A stretch of 52,843 nucleotides of DNA from positions 1 to 52,843 of the forward strand of contig JAHBVG010000043.1 in the NCBI GenBank assembly GCA_019637695.1, in the 5' to 3' direction. Numbering within the stretch: the first letter of the stretch is position 1; every line of letters starts with the position of its first letter. The stretch comes from Caldilineaceae bacterium. Lineage in GTDB: Bacteria; Chloroflexota; Anaerolineae; Caldilineales; Caldilineaceae. Shown piece by piece: positions 24,149 to 32,972 of this stretch. The translations under genes were made by a program, and so were the position numbers. The notes under the pieces were generated by a model. That model was given only the letters and a program-made list of their open reading frames with translations. It was not told the origin of the DNA and did not search any database.

Positions 24149-25049
24149 GATCGCCATCAATCTGGAAGGGCAGAACGGGCTAAACTGGCGGCGTTGGAAG
24201 CGCATTGTGCGCGCCGTTGAGGATCTTGGCTTTGCTGCCCTTACCCGTTCGGATCATTATACCAACAGCGATCCACCCGATCAGGATTCATTGGAGTTAT
24301 GGATCTCGCTGACGTGGCTGGCGGACAATACCAAGCGTATTGAATTTGGCCCGCTCGTTTCCCCTGTCTCCTTTCGCCACCCGACAATGACAGCACGCAT
24401 GGCTTCGGCTGTCGACGATCTCTCCGAAGGTCGCCTCGTCCTGGGGATCGGCGCAGGTTGGCAGCAGCGTGAACATCAGAACTACGGCTGGGATCTGCTC
24501 GATGTGCCGGCCCGCTTCCAACGTTTTGAAGAAGGGCTGGAGGTAATTTCGCGCTTGCTGCACAGCAATGAACCTGTGAATTTTGCTGGTGACTATTTTC
24601 AACTTCACGATGCCATTCTGCTGCCGCGCCCAGCGCGACCGGGTGGGCCGCCGATTTTGGTAGGCGGCAACGGCGAAAATCGTACACTGCCTCTGGCCGC
24701 CAAATATGCCGACGAATGGAACGGCGTCTTTGTCTCGGCCCGACGCTATGCCGAGTTAAACGCCCAATTGGATCGCCTGTTGGTAGCCGAGCGGCGCAAT
24801 GTCGCCGACGTTCGTCGCTCGCTGATGACCGGGATCGTCCTGGGGCGGACGGATGAAGAATTGGCGCAAAAGCTTGAAGGGCGGAATCAAGAGCGACTGC
24901 GCGAGCGTGGCATCCTGGTGGGGACGCCGGGCGCTATTGCTGAACAGGTGGACATTCTCGATGAGGCCGGTGTAGAACGCTTAATGATCCAATGGCTGGA
25001 TCTTGACGATATGGACGGGTTGGAAGTGCTGGCGAATACGTTGCTGTAA
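24141..25049 (+). CDS. LLM class F420-dependent-type oxidoreductase
   Basis: AGGAAGGAG at 24124-24132 fixes the ATG at 24141 (302 residues); an earlier GTG at 24096 is in frame but lacks a site. The luciferase-like barrel is clear: EDLGFAALTRSDHY, NTKRIEFGPLVSPVSFRHPTM, MASAVDDLSEGRLVLGIGAGWQQREHQNYGW, FEEGLEVISRLL and PPILVGGNGENRTLPLAAKYADEWNG. This set matches F420-dependent glucose-6-phosphate-dehydrogenase-like and hydride-transferase subfamilies. The cofactor is F420 or FMN; the substrate is unknown. The gene may be coupled to a 22-codon upstream ORF and ends before a strong bidirectional hairpin. Confidence 0.88.
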   Translation: MPEIAINLEGQNGLNWRRWKRIVRAVEDLGFAALTRSDHYTNSDPPDQDSLELWISLTWLADNTKRIEFGPLVSPVSFRHPTMTARMASAVDDLSEGRLVLGIGAGWQQREHQNYGWDLLDVPARFQRFEEGLEVISRLLHSNEPVNFAGDYFQLHDAILLPRPARPGGPPILVGGNGENRTLPLAAKYADEWNGVFVSARRYAELNAQLDRLLVAERRNVADVRRSLMTGIVLGRTDEELAQKLEGRNQERLRERGILVGTPGAIAEQVDILDEAGVERLMIQWLDLDDMDGLEVLANTLL

Positions 25050-25078
25050 GCATCGATTCATTTTGTCAGCGGTTAGAA

Positions 25079-25114
25079 AGAGAAGCGTGAGGCATATGCG
25101 CCTCACGCTTCTCT
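25079..25114. terminator. Bidirectional terminator hairpin
   Basis: A perfect 14-bp stem (AGAGAAGCGTGAGG at 25079-25092 with its complement at 25101-25114) has an 8-nt loop containing CATATG, followed by TTTT on the plus strand. It separates the convergent stops at 25049 and 25148. It shares the GAAGCGTGA string with the hairpin at 1200-1256. Confidence 0.75.
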
Positions 25115-25147
25115 TTTCATTATGGTTCGCTCACGCCGTAATGTCGC

Positions 25148-27136
25148 TCAGGCGGCCATCAATTCCTCATGGGTGATGTCGTCATCAGCCGCCCTGTCAT
25201 CATCATCAGCGCCTGTCATCGGGTCATCCGGGAGAGGTTCATTGTTGATCAATCGGGTGAGCGTCCGTCGTGTTGTGTTTGCCCCAGCAAGGTTGTCTTC
25301 CTCTTCCAAAAAGGCCAGCCGTTGGATAATTCCTCGCAGCAGGGGCGGGTTGATCTTCACCAATTCTCGGACCATCTCTAGCCAGCGGCGGCGCACTTCG
25401 GGATTGCGGTGGTTATGCAGCAACACCGCCAGCCGCGCCGGATGGGTGCGTCCGGGCGAGACTTTGAGCAGATCGTTGTGTTCGTTGGGCGCGATGGTAA
25501 AGTAGAACGAAAGCATCGGTGGCACCAGTTTGCGCACTTTGTCCCACACAGGTTCGGTCTCTTTGACCAGCGCAAAGAAGGCCAAATAATAGAGGAATGC
25601 CTGCGGGTAGTTGTGGCGCGAGAAGTGGGCGCCAGCAGTGGCCGCACAATAACTCGCCAGATACCACTCCAGATCCATCAGGCTTGCCCCAGGCTGGCGG
25701 CTGCGCAGCAATTCATACATCATCTTGGCTGCCTTGAGGAAGTAGACGCGCGCCCGTTCAAAGTCCGCTGTACGAATGCGCAACCCCTGGTTGTTCAACT
25801 TATTTGCCTCTTCCAGACTGGCTTGCTCTTCTAATTGCCAGTTCGCAAGATCGACGAGGACGAGCTGGATCTCTGGGTTTTCGGCAAGATGACGCGGCCA
25901 TTTGTAGCCATTGTCAACGGCGAGCGGCGGCGTGGTACTCTCCGGCTGATTGGCCTGAGCGAGTTGTTTCAATTCGCGTACTTCGTCCTCGCGGTCGGCT
26001 TTGCCATAGAGCAGCATGGAAAGGAGCGGCGTGCGCAGATCGAGGTTCTTTTGGAGCAGCACCGTCAAATAGACGCTTTCACATTGGCGCACGAATTCCT
26101 GCATCTTCAATTCTGCGCGCAGGGTAAGCATATCCAATTCCCAAGATTGGGGATGGGGATCGAGTACCGCTGCCAGTTTGAGCAACCGCGCTACATCCTG
26201 GATTTCATCGCGAGAACGCAAGATGTTTTCGGCGTCGTACTGTTCCTTCAAACGCAGTACTGCATCGGCCAATGTGTAGATGCCAGGCTCGTTAATGAGC
26301 ATCGTGTAGAGATTCTGCAAAATCTCCTGGCGGGTGTGCTGTTCCACCAGGCGGAAGCCAGAGGTATTGAGCGCCGTGCGGTACTGGAGCGTATGATCGA
26401 TCTCGTTGCGCGCCACCAGCGTCGAGCGCAGCGTCACCTGGAATCCGGTGCTGCTGGGGTAGACGGTTACAAGGTCCTTTTGCGCTTCTAAGAAGTGGCG
26501 AAACTGGCGGAATCCTAAGTTGACTTCGTCGAATTCAGGATCTAGCCGGGTCATCTCATGGCGGACGGCGTTGATGGCAATAGCGTTCTCTTTCGAGCGT
26601 GAGCCTAGTTGTTGCACCACGGTGATCAGAAGCTGGCGCGCCTGTTCGATATCGTAAGTGCTGGTCGTCTCTTCGCCATCGACAAGCGTATCGTAGATGA
26701 TAAATTCGTCGCACGAACGCACCAACACATCGCTGGTGGCATCCCGTAGCCCGATTCCGATTACCTGTTTTCCATATTCGCGTAGTTTGCGCGCCACCGC
26801 GCTGAAATCGCTATCGCCGGTCACCAACACAAAGGTAGCGATCCCAGGCCGGGTCAACGCGGCTTCGAGCGCATCCACAGCCATGACAATATCCGCTGAA
26901 TTTTTCTTGCTGTAGGATCCGTAGCGGAAGAGCTGTGTAAGGTCGATGGCGTTTTCGATCAACTCCTGGCGATAGCGGCTGAACCGTGTCCAATCTCCAT
27001 AGGCGCGCTTGATCACACAGCGTCCATATTTGGCGGCCATCTCCATGAGTTTATCCATATCGCAGCGACCATAGATTTCCTCAGCCGAGATCACAATATT
27101 CTCGAAATCAATATAAACGGCTACCTGATCTTCCAT
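25148..27136 (-). CDS. NYN-domain ribonuclease with OST-HTH/LOTUS domain and long C-terminal region
   Basis: The 662 residues start with a NYN (PIN-like) nuclease domain: AVYIDFENI (D10, N13), SADIVMAVDAL (D82) and FVLVTGDSDFSAV (D108, D110), the acidic set that binds catalytic metal. Residues about 165-240 match a LOTUS/OST-HTH winged-helix domain (ITVVQQLGSRSKENAIAINAVRHEM, FRQFRHFLEAQKDLV, GFQVTLRS). The C-terminal 420 residues are alpha-helical with no recognised domain. Bacterial NYN-LOTUS proteins resemble limkain b1/MARF1. They probably cleave RNA selected by the LOTUS domain, which in studied proteins can bind G-quadruplex RNA. The G-rich repeats in this genome make that notable. Confidence 0.88.
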   Translation of the reverse strand: MEDQVAVYIDFENIVISAEEIYGRCDMDKLMEMAAKYGRCVIKRAYGDWTRFSRYRQELIENAIDLTQLFRYGSYSKKNSADIVMAVDALEAALTRPGIATFVLVTGDSDFSAVARKLREYGKQVIGIGLRDATSDVLVRSCDEFIIYDTLVDGEETTSTYDIEQARQLLITVVQQLGSRSKENAIAINAVRHEMTRLDPEFDEVNLGFRQFRHFLEAQKDLVTVYPSSTGFQVTLRSTLVARNEIDHTLQYRTALNTSGFRLVEQHTRQEILQNLYTMLINEPGIYTLADAVLRLKEQYDAENILRSRDEIQDVARLLKLAAVLDPHPQSWELDMLTLRAELKMQEFVRQCESVYLTVLLQKNLDLRTPLLSMLLYGKADREDEVRELKQLAQANQPESTTPPLAVDNGYKWPRHLAENPEIQLVLVDLANWQLEEQASLEEANKLNNQGLRIRTADFERARVYFLKAAKMMYELLRSRQPGASLMDLEWYLASYCAATAGAHFSRHNYPQAFLYYLAFFALVKETEPVWDKVRKLVPPMLSFYFTIAPNEHNDLLKVSPGRTHPARLAVLLHNHRNPEVRRRWLEMVRELVKINPPLLRGIIQRLAFLEEEDNLAGANTTRRTLTRLINNEPLPDDPMTGADDDDRAADDDITHEELMAA

Positions 27137-27553
27137 TTTGAGGGCTTTCTTCTGGCCTGACGCTTCCCATTTTTACCCGAACAGAACGGAATGCGGAAGA
27201 GCGCCGGTATTTAGAACTTCGCTTTGTAGAGATTCAATCGTGTACTGAATGGCATGATGCTATCTTATTTGAGGATTCAGCAGTCGAGGAGCAGTTGTGA
27301 TCGCTGTCGAAACAGAATATGGGTGAAGGTAGGCTATCTCGTTAAACGTCTCGACCGCCGACCCCTAGTGTAAAGGGAAATCCACTAAGAGTCCAATTGG
27401 AGACCCAAATCTAGATTGCATCCAGTGATGGGTGATTTTCTCTTCAGACTTGTCTCTATGTTAGAATAGACTGTCATTGTACAGCAGAGACGCTGATTTT
27501 GCCATGATCACGCTACACTCAAGTCAAGATTACAGACCTGACCGGGAAGATTG
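27137..27553. other. Intergenic region before the YchF-type gene, 417 bp
   Basis: Apart from one candidate promoter (27459-27467) I see no gene, repeat or recognisable RNA here. The region is AT-richer than its neighbours. It may carry the divergent promoter of the NYN gene. Confidence 0.45.
27459..27467 (+). promoter_or_regulatory. Extended -10 promoter candidate for the YchF-type gene
   Basis: TGTTAGAAT fits TG-N-TAnAAT. It would start transcription about 80 nt upstream of the ATG at 27554. Confidence 0.35.
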
Positions 27554-28621
27554 ATGAAAATAGGGATTGTTGGCTTGCCCAATAGTGGCAAAACTACGAT
27601 TTATAACGCGCTGACTCGCAGCAACACAGAGACCGCAGCTTTTTCCAGCGGCCAGATCGAAGTCCATACGGCGGTTGTCACCGTTCCTGATAGCCGTGTT
27701 GACCGATTGAAGGCCATGTTTAACCCTCGCAAGACGACATACGCCCAGGTGATCTACAATGATATTGCCGGGTTGAGCAAGGGCGCAGGCCGTAGCGGCA
27801 TCAGCGGCGCGCTGACCAATGCCATTGCTGCCAACGATGCCCTGATGTTGGTGGCGCGTGCGTTTGAAAACGACGCCGTACTCGCTGAGGATGAAAACGA
27901 TCCATGCCGCGATTTTGAGGTCATGGAAACAGAGTTTTTACTCAACGATATGACCACAATTGAGAGTCGGCTTGAACGGATGGCCGCACAAAAAAATCGG
28001 GGGACGCCGCAAGATCGTCAGCGCATGGCTACCGAAGAGAGTCTCTTACGCCGCTTGCTGGCTGTCCTCGAAACAGAGCAGCCGTTGCGAACGGTTGCCC
28101 TGAGCGAGGAAGAACAGAAGATGCTCGGCGGCTTTGGTCTGCTTTCGCTCAAACCTCTGCTCCGCGTCATCAATGCAGGGGACGATGACAGCGAGATGAC
28201 TTACGCTGCCCTGTTGGACGAGAATACGCTCTTTTTGCGCGGTCGATTGGAAGCTGAAATTGCTCAAATGGCTGAAGCCGAGGCCGCTGAATTCCTTGCC
28301 GATTTCGGCATTGAGGAACCGGGCCTTTATCGAGCCATCCGCCGCTGTTATGATCTATTGGGTTTGCAGAGCTTTTTCACCGTTGGCGAAGATGAGGTAC
28401 GCGCCTGGACCATTGAAGAGGGCGCGACAGCGCCGGAAGCCGCCGGCGCCATCCATTCGGATCTGCGTAAAGGCTTCATCCGCGCCGAGGTGATCAACTA
28501 CACCGAATTGATGGCGGCGGGCAGTATGGCCGAGGCGCGCAAACAGGGCAAGCTGCGTTTGGAAGGCAAAGAGTACGTCGTAGCGAACGGTGATATTTTA
28601 AACATCCGTTTTAATGTTTAG
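27554..28621 (+). CDS. ychF: YchF/OLA1-type NTPase (Obg family) with TGS domain
   Basis: GGGAAGA precedes the ATG at 27554 (a TTG codon immediately before is in frame). The 355 residues match the YchF length. The P-loop reads GLPNSGKTT, where family members usually have GLPNVGKST. Other motifs are YNDIAGLSKGA (G3-like DxAGL), a helical coiled-coil insertion at about 120-205, and a C-terminal TGS domain (LQSFFTVGEDEVRAWTIEEG, LRKGFIRAEVINY, EYVVANGDILNIRFNV). YchF proteins prefer ATP and act at the ribosome or in stress response. The altered P-loop and the weak G4 motif (VINAGDDD) mark a divergent member. Confidence 0.85.
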   Translation: MKIGIVGLPNSGKTTIYNALTRSNTETAAFSSGQIEVHTAVVTVPDSRVDRLKAMFNPRKTTYAQVIYNDIAGLSKGAGRSGISGALTNAIAANDALMLVARAFENDAVLAEDENDPCRDFEVMETEFLLNDMTTIESRLERMAAQKNRGTPQDRQRMATEESLLRRLLAVLETEQPLRTVALSEEEQKMLGGFGLLSLKPLLRVINAGDDDSEMTYAALLDENTLFLRGRLEAEIAQMAEAEAAEFLADFGIEEPGLYRAIRRCYDLLGLQSFFTVGEDEVRAWTIEEGATAPEAAGAIHSDLRKGFIRAEVINYTELMAAGSMAEARKQGKLRLEGKEYVVANGDILNIRFNV

Positions 28622-28792
28622 TGAAGAGGTTGCCCGCGGCAGATCCGTATTTGTACCGGGCTAGGATTGATCACAATCAAGCAAGGTGTCTCCACTGGTT
28701 CACCTCTTTCGCTTGGTCAATGATATTATTTAAATTCTATATGAGAAGATGGCACTGCGCAGGGACAGTGTCGCAAGCAGAGGAGTCGTTCA

Positions 28793-29803
28793 ATGTCCGA
28801 GGAAACCCGTATCGTTGAAGAAGAAGTGGGTAAGGAACCTGCTGCTGAGGCAGAGGTATCCCAACCCGAGGCGCAAATCGAAAGCGCCGAAGAAGCCGTG
28901 GCTGAAGTTACGCTATCTTCTCAGCCAGAGGTTGTTGCAGCCATTGATGAGGTAAGCGCTGAAGCCGCTCCCGTTGCTCCGTCCGCTGAAGCTGAGAGTG
29001 ACGGTGACGACGAAGACGCCGAAACTGCGGCTTACACTGACGCAGACGGCAAACACGTTGTCTACCTGAGCGTGGGCCAAGAAGTCACCGGAACTGTGAA
29101 ACGCACCACCGAGTTCGGCGCTTTCGTCGATATTGGCGCTGGCCGCGATGGGCTGATCCATATTTCGGAATTGGCTGTGGGCCGGATTGGCAAAGTCGGC
29201 GATGTACTCAAGGAAGGGCAGCAGATCACCGCCTGGATCAAAAAGCTGGATCGAAAACGCAACCGCATTAGCCTGACTTTGATTGCCCCCGGCACCAAGA
29301 CGCTCAAGGATCTAAAGGATGGCGACATTCTCGAAGGCACGGTCAGCAAGATCATGCCCTATGGCGCCTTTGTCGATATTGGCGTCGGCACCGATGCGCT
29401 GCTCCACATCCGCGAGATGAGTAATGGCTATGTCGCCAAACCAGAGGACGTAGTCAAGGTTGGCGAAAAGTTGGAAGCCCGCATCATCTCCGTGGATCGT
29501 CGTCGCCGTCGTATTGATCTGAGCCTCAAGGGCCTGCGCGATGAACCGGAGCCAGAACCCGAACCAACCCCTGTTGCTGCCAAAGCGGAACCTGAATCCG
29601 CAGAGCCGGTCGCTGCCGATTCCTTCGCGGACGTTGAGGTGCTTTCCCCCATGGAACTTGCCTTTAAGCGGGCGATGGAAGCTGAGGGGATCGAGCTGAA
29701 TGTCAAGAAGGGCGGCAAAAAAGGCAACAAACGCAACAAGAAGGGCAATCGTTCGCTACAAGAAGAGATCATCAGCCGTACGCTGGAGAGTATGCGCGAC
29801 TGA
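28793..29803 (+). CDS. Protein with two S1 RNA-binding domains
   Basis: AGGAG lies 7 nt before the ATG. The 336 residues open with a 80-residue acidic, disordered segment rich in Glu and Ala. Two S1 domains follow: residues about 90-165 (VGQEVTGTVKRTTEFGAFVDIGAGRDGLIHISEL) and 173-248 (DGDILEGTVSKIMPYGAFVDIGVGTDALLHIREM). The tail combines a Pro/Glu stretch with a lysine-rich patch (KKGGKKGNKRNKKGNR). It resembles short bacterial relatives of ribosomal protein S1 that bind mRNA during translation. It has its own terminator and no close operon partner. Confidence 0.88.
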   Translation: MSEETRIVEEEVGKEPAAEAEVSQPEAQIESAEEAVAEVTLSSQPEVVAAIDEVSAEAAPVAPSAEAESDGDDEDAETAAYTDADGKHVVYLSVGQEVTGTVKRTTEFGAFVDIGAGRDGLIHISELAVGRIGKVGDVLKEGQQITAWIKKLDRKRNRISLTLIAPGTKTLKDLKDGDILEGTVSKIMPYGAFVDIGVGTDALLHIREMSNGYVAKPEDVVKVGEKLEARIISVDRRRRRIDLSLKGLRDEPEPEPEPTPVAAKAEPESAEPVAADSFADVEVLSPMELAFKRAMEAEGIELNVKKGGKKGNKRNKKGNRSLQEEIISRTLESMRD

Positions 29804-29829
29804 CATCTGAACTGATCTTACACAACCTC

Positions 29830-29863
29830 AAAAGCGGTGGAAGCTCTCACTTCCGCCGCTTTT
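29830..29863 (+). terminator. Intrinsic terminator of the S1-domain gene
   Basis: AAAAGCGGTGGAAG (29830-29843) pairs with CTTCCGCCGCTTTT (29850-29863) with one G-T mismatch and a 6-nt loop, and the stem runs into a T-run. Confidence 0.8.
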
Positions 29864-29881
29864 TGATCCAAAGGGGGAATG

Positions 29882-30625
29882 ATGAAAATTGCCGGTAAAA
29901 CAGCGCTCGTGACCGGGGGCGCCCATCGCGTGGGCAAGGCCATCAGCATGATGCTGGCGCAGAACGGGGCGAATGTTGTCATCAACTATTACTCGTCGGA
30001 TGCTGCGGCTCGCCAGACAGTGGAAGAAGCAACATCTCTGGGCGTGGACGCAATGGCTATCCAATGCGACGTCTCCGTGCTGGCGGACGTGCAGCAGATG
30101 AAACGCCAGGTTGAGGATCGCTTTGGCGGCGTCGATATCCTCGTCAACAGCGCCGATCTCTTTGGCAAGCATCCCTTCCCAACCGATGATTATACGATCT
30201 GGCAGCGGGTCACCAGCGTTACCATCGATGGCGCCTTTTATGTCAGCAATGAATTCGCGCCCTTAATGCTGGCGCGCCGGGCCGGCGTGATCGTTAACAT
30301 TGTCGATCTCTCGGCCTGGTATCCCTGGCCCAACTTTATGGCGCACAGCGTCGCCAAAGCTGGACTGCTGGCGATGACCAATCAGATGGCGCTGGAACTG
30401 GCGCCGCATGTACGCGTCAACGCCGTCGCGCCCGGTCCTGTGCTGCCGCCGCCGGATTACGATGGAGCCATGTTGGATCGCGTCGCCAGGCGTACCCTAT
30501 TGGATCGGTGGGGCAGCGCTGAGGATGTGGCCTTCGCCGTCAAATATCTCATTGAGGCCGACTACGTCACCGCCGACGTGATCCGCGTCGATGGGGGCGA
30601 GTTCTATGGGCACCGCAAGGGGTAG
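29882..30625 (+). CDS. SDR family protein with catalytic Tyr replaced by His
   Basis: AAAGGGGG lies about 4 nt before the ATG at 29882; another ATG is one codon earlier. The 247-residue Rossmann protein has the pteridine-reductase-like loop TGGAHRVGKAI, the CDVS motif, VDILVNSAD in place of VNNAG, and the C-terminal RVNAVAPGPV and IRVDGGEF. At the active site the expected YxxxK reads HSVAK (His155, Lys159) in a WYPWPNFMAHSVAKAG context. Classical short-chain dehydrogenases donate a proton from that Tyr, so this protein either uses another residue (Tyr147 is nearby) or is not a standard reductase. The substrate is unknown. Confidence 0.85.
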   Translation: MKIAGKTALVTGGAHRVGKAISMMLAQNGANVVINYYSSDAAARQTVEEATSLGVDAMAIQCDVSVLADVQQMKRQVEDRFGGVDILVNSADLFGKHPFPTDDYTIWQRVTSVTIDGAFYVSNEFAPLMLARRAGVIVNIVDLSAWYPWPNFMAHSVAKAGLLAMTNQMALELAPHVRVNAVAPGPVLPPPDYDGAMLDRVARRTLLDRWGSAEDVAFAVKYLIEADYVTADVIRVDGGEFYGHRKG

Positions 30626-31315
30626 CTAAATCAACTTTAACGCGCGCAAAACATCGAGGACGGGTGGAAGTGGGTCTTCCCAGAGCCAACTGACATCCAG
30701 CCAGAGTCCGGGTAAGATCTGCGAGTAGTAAACGCCTTCTTGGGGAAGGATAAGTTTGTACCGTCCATCTGTGAGATGGTAGAACTCCGCCTGTTCTCGA
30801 AGCGGATCGAGCAGCCAGTATTCTGGGATGGCAGCTTCTTCGAACTCCAGAAACTTGCGGCCTCGATCACGCTCAATGCTTTCAGGCGAGATTACTTCAA
30901 TGACCAGATCGGCAGCACCATCCACATGGGTCGGTTTTACTCGATCAAGGTGTTCATTGGCGACAAACAGAATATCCGGCTCCCGTCCGTTTTGGAGCTT
31001 CATTTGAAAGGGAGCCGTACGCATCCAACCCAATTGGCGGCTCTCCACATAGATCCGCAAAATAGCACTGAGAAAACCAACAAGGTCCTGATGTTTGTCA
31101 CTGGCCGGACTCATGAGAATCACCTTCCCCTGTTCCCATTCAGCGTGTAGATCTGCATAGCGATCCAGGAATTCTTCATAGGTAAGCGTCTCGGCGGGTG
31201 TGTTGAGTACTTGGCGCAGCCGTTCCTGTAGAAGAGGAGAATCTTTGAGCATATCAGGTAGCCGCTCTAAAACAATTCGTTCGATATCTTTAGCCAATTT
31301 GGTATTGATAGCCAT
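30626..31315 (-). CDS. Uma2 family (PD-(D/E)XK fold) putative endonuclease
   Basis: GAGAGGGA precedes the ATG at 31315, which is preferred over the open frame to 31351. The 229 residues show the DUF820/Uma2 signature: a starting LTYEEFLDRY, EWEQGKVILMSPASDKHQDLV, REPDILFV, DLVIEVISPESIERDRGRK and EFEEAAIPEYWLLDP. These supply the D, ExE/ExV and K residues of a PD-(D/E)XK nuclease core. Uma2 genes are highly amplified in Cyanobacteria and Chloroflexota; their biological role is not established. The N-terminal 35 residues are an extra helical segment. The stop abuts the SDR stop with no gap. Confidence 0.9.
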   Translation of the reverse strand: MAINTKLAKDIERIVLERLPDMLKDSPLLQERLRQVLNTPAETLTYEEFLDRYADLHAEWEQGKVILMSPASDKHQDLVGFLSAILRIYVESRQLGWMRTAPFQMKLQNGREPDILFVANEHLDRVKPTHVDGAADLVIEVISPESIERDRGRKFLEFEEAAIPEYWLLDPLREQAEFYHLTDGRYKLILPQEGVYYSQILPGLWLDVSWLWEDPLPPVLDVLRALKLI

Positions 31316-31355
31316 TATTCCCTCTCCAGTCGCTCCATTTGTTGCGCTCATTGTA

Positions 31356-32945
31356 TCATATTGAGGATCGGGAGCGGTGAAGCGCTGTGCTGGTCAGGAA
31401 TCGTATGCTCTGCGGTGGAAGCTGGCATTCGCCCCAGATCGTATCGCCATGGAGCGGGTTCACAAACGATCCTTGTGGAAGTGTGACAGAGTACTCGCGT
31501 CCGCTCACGTTGACCGCAATCCAAACGGTATCCTCGCCATGGGTACGTTCGGCCAGCCAGATCCCTTGTTTATCGTCCAAAATGTGCGTCTTGATCTCAC
31601 CGTAAATCAGCGCTGGATGGGACTTGCGTAATCCAATCAGTTCCTTCGTGTAGGCAAGAAGATCCTGGTCCTGAGCTTCGCCCCACAGCATAGGATGGCG
31701 CGCCTCTTCCCGGTGTGGACTTTTCCCATAGGGCTGGCTCAGCCCCACTTCCGTCCCGTAATAGAGGATGGGTGATCCGCCAAAGGCCAGCAGCAGGCCG
31801 AGCGCCAGCCGCAGCCGACTGCTCTCGTTCTCTGCCACCCAGAGGAAGCGATTCATGTCATGGTTGTCCAAAAAAGCGGGCAATGTAAAGTCCTCAGGGA
31901 AGAAGCGTTTGCTGCGTTCGAGATAGGTGACGAAGCGACTGAGTGGAATCGATGGCTCTAGCCCGGCGCAGAGCTGGCGCACGGTACGTGTAAAGCCAAA
32001 ATCCAGACAACCATCAAGACGACCTGCGTAACTGCGCAATAGATCCCCCATGCGCGTCACTTCGCCGAAGAGCCACACATCGGGCTTCACTGCTTTACAC
32101 GCGGCGCTGAATTCGCTCCAAAAGCTGTGGCTAGGACCAGCGGCATAGTCGAGCCGGTAGCCATCCACGTTGAATTCGCGCAGCCAATATTGGGCAGCTT
32201 CGCACAAAAAGCGCCGCGCCGACTGATTGTCCACATTGAACTGCGGCATGGACGCAACGTCAAAGAAGCAGCGATAGCCATGCGTGTAAATCGGGGCAAA
32301 ATTGAACCACTGGCGATAGGGGGAATCGGGATTGGCTTGCGCCTCTCGAAAGATAGTGGCCGCAGAGGACGTGTGATTGGCGACGAAATCGAGGATCACA
32401 CGCATACCACGGCGGTGGGCTTCTTCAACCAGTCGGCGTAGATCCGCTTTGCTGCCGAAGCGTGGATCAACTTCATAGTAGTCGAGCGTGTCGTAGGCAT
32501 GGTAGGCATCCGCCGTGAAAATGGGCGTGAGCCAGATCGCCGTCACGCCCAGGTCGGCAATCGTATCCAGCCGGGCGGTGATCCCCTGAAGATCGCCGCC
32601 CATAAACGTATTCATTTCGGATGGCTCTAGCCAGCCCACCTTCACGGGAGCGCCAGTCGGTCCGTGGGCAAAGCGATCCACAAAAATCTGGTAGATAATC
32701 GCCTCATGCGCCCAGGTTGGCGTCGTGTAGCGATCCACATGATAGCCGTAGAGTGTGGCCTCTTCTTGCGTTCGATCCAGATTCTGCTCGCTGCTCCGAA
32801 TCGAGAAGTGTGGGGATCGGGGAGTGGGGATCGGGGAGTGGGGATCGGGTAGCCTTGTCCCCACTCCCCAGTCCCCGATCTCTCTCCTCCATCCCTCGAT
32901 CCGGTAGTGAACGAGTGTCCCTTCTGCGTAACCAAGGGATCTCAC
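31356..32945 (-). CDS. GH13 alpha-amylase/neopullulanase-type glycosidase, catalytic part of a broken gene
   Basis: The TIM-barrel is intact. Region I is DFVANHTS, region II GYRLDYAAG (nucleophile Asp), region III LFGEVTR (acid/base Glu) and region IV FLDNHDMNRF. The usual start VDRYTTPTWAHEAIIYQIFVDRF is present, as is a C-terminal beta domain. The first 55 codons of this frame are not normal enzyme sequence: they run from a remnant of the N-terminal domain (EGTLVHYRIEGW) through a heptamer repeat (32811-32880). The N-terminal beta domain sits in other frames upstream (32973-33278). It should hydrolyse maltodextrins imported by the adjacent ABC transporter, if any protein is made. Confidence 0.85.
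   Translation of the reverse strand: MRSLGYAEGTLVHYRIEGWRREIGDWGVGTRLPDPHSPIPTPRSPHFSIRSSEQNLDRTQEEATLYGYHVDRYTTPTWAHEAIIYQIFVDRFAHGPTGAPVKVGWLEPSEMNTFMGGDLQGITARLDTIADLGVTAIWLTPIFTADAYHAYDTLDYYEVDPRFGSKADLRRLVEEAHRRGMRVILDFVANHTSSAATIFREAQANPDSPYRQWFNFAPIYTHGYRCFFDVASMPQFNVDNQSARRFLCEAAQYWLREFNVDGYRLDYAAGPSHSFWSEFSAACKAVKPDVWLFGEVTRMGDLLRSYAGRLDGCLDFGFTRTVRQLCAGLEPSIPLSRFVTYLERSKRFFPEDFTLPAFLDNHDMNRFLWVAENESSRLRLALGLLLAFGGSPILYYGTEVGLSQPYGKSPHREEARHPMLWGEAQDQDLLAYTKELIGLRKSHPALIYGEIKTHILDDKQGIWLAERTHGEDTVWIAVNVSGREYSVTLPQGSFVNPLHGDTIWGECQLPPQSIRFLTSTALHRSRSSI
32811..32880 (+). repeat. Heptamer (STRR-like) array inside the amylase gene
   Basis: Alternating GGGGATC and GGGGAGT units run from 32811 to 32849, then the inverse CCCCACT/CCCCAGT/CCCCGAT units to 32880, so the array can fold back on itself. 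Its G-runs have 3-nt spacing, as in G-quadruplex motifs. It is read through by the amylase frame as a Pro/His/Ser stretch. Confidence 0.8.
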
Positions 32946-32972
32946 CCTGCCGGAATCTCGACGTAATCTGAA

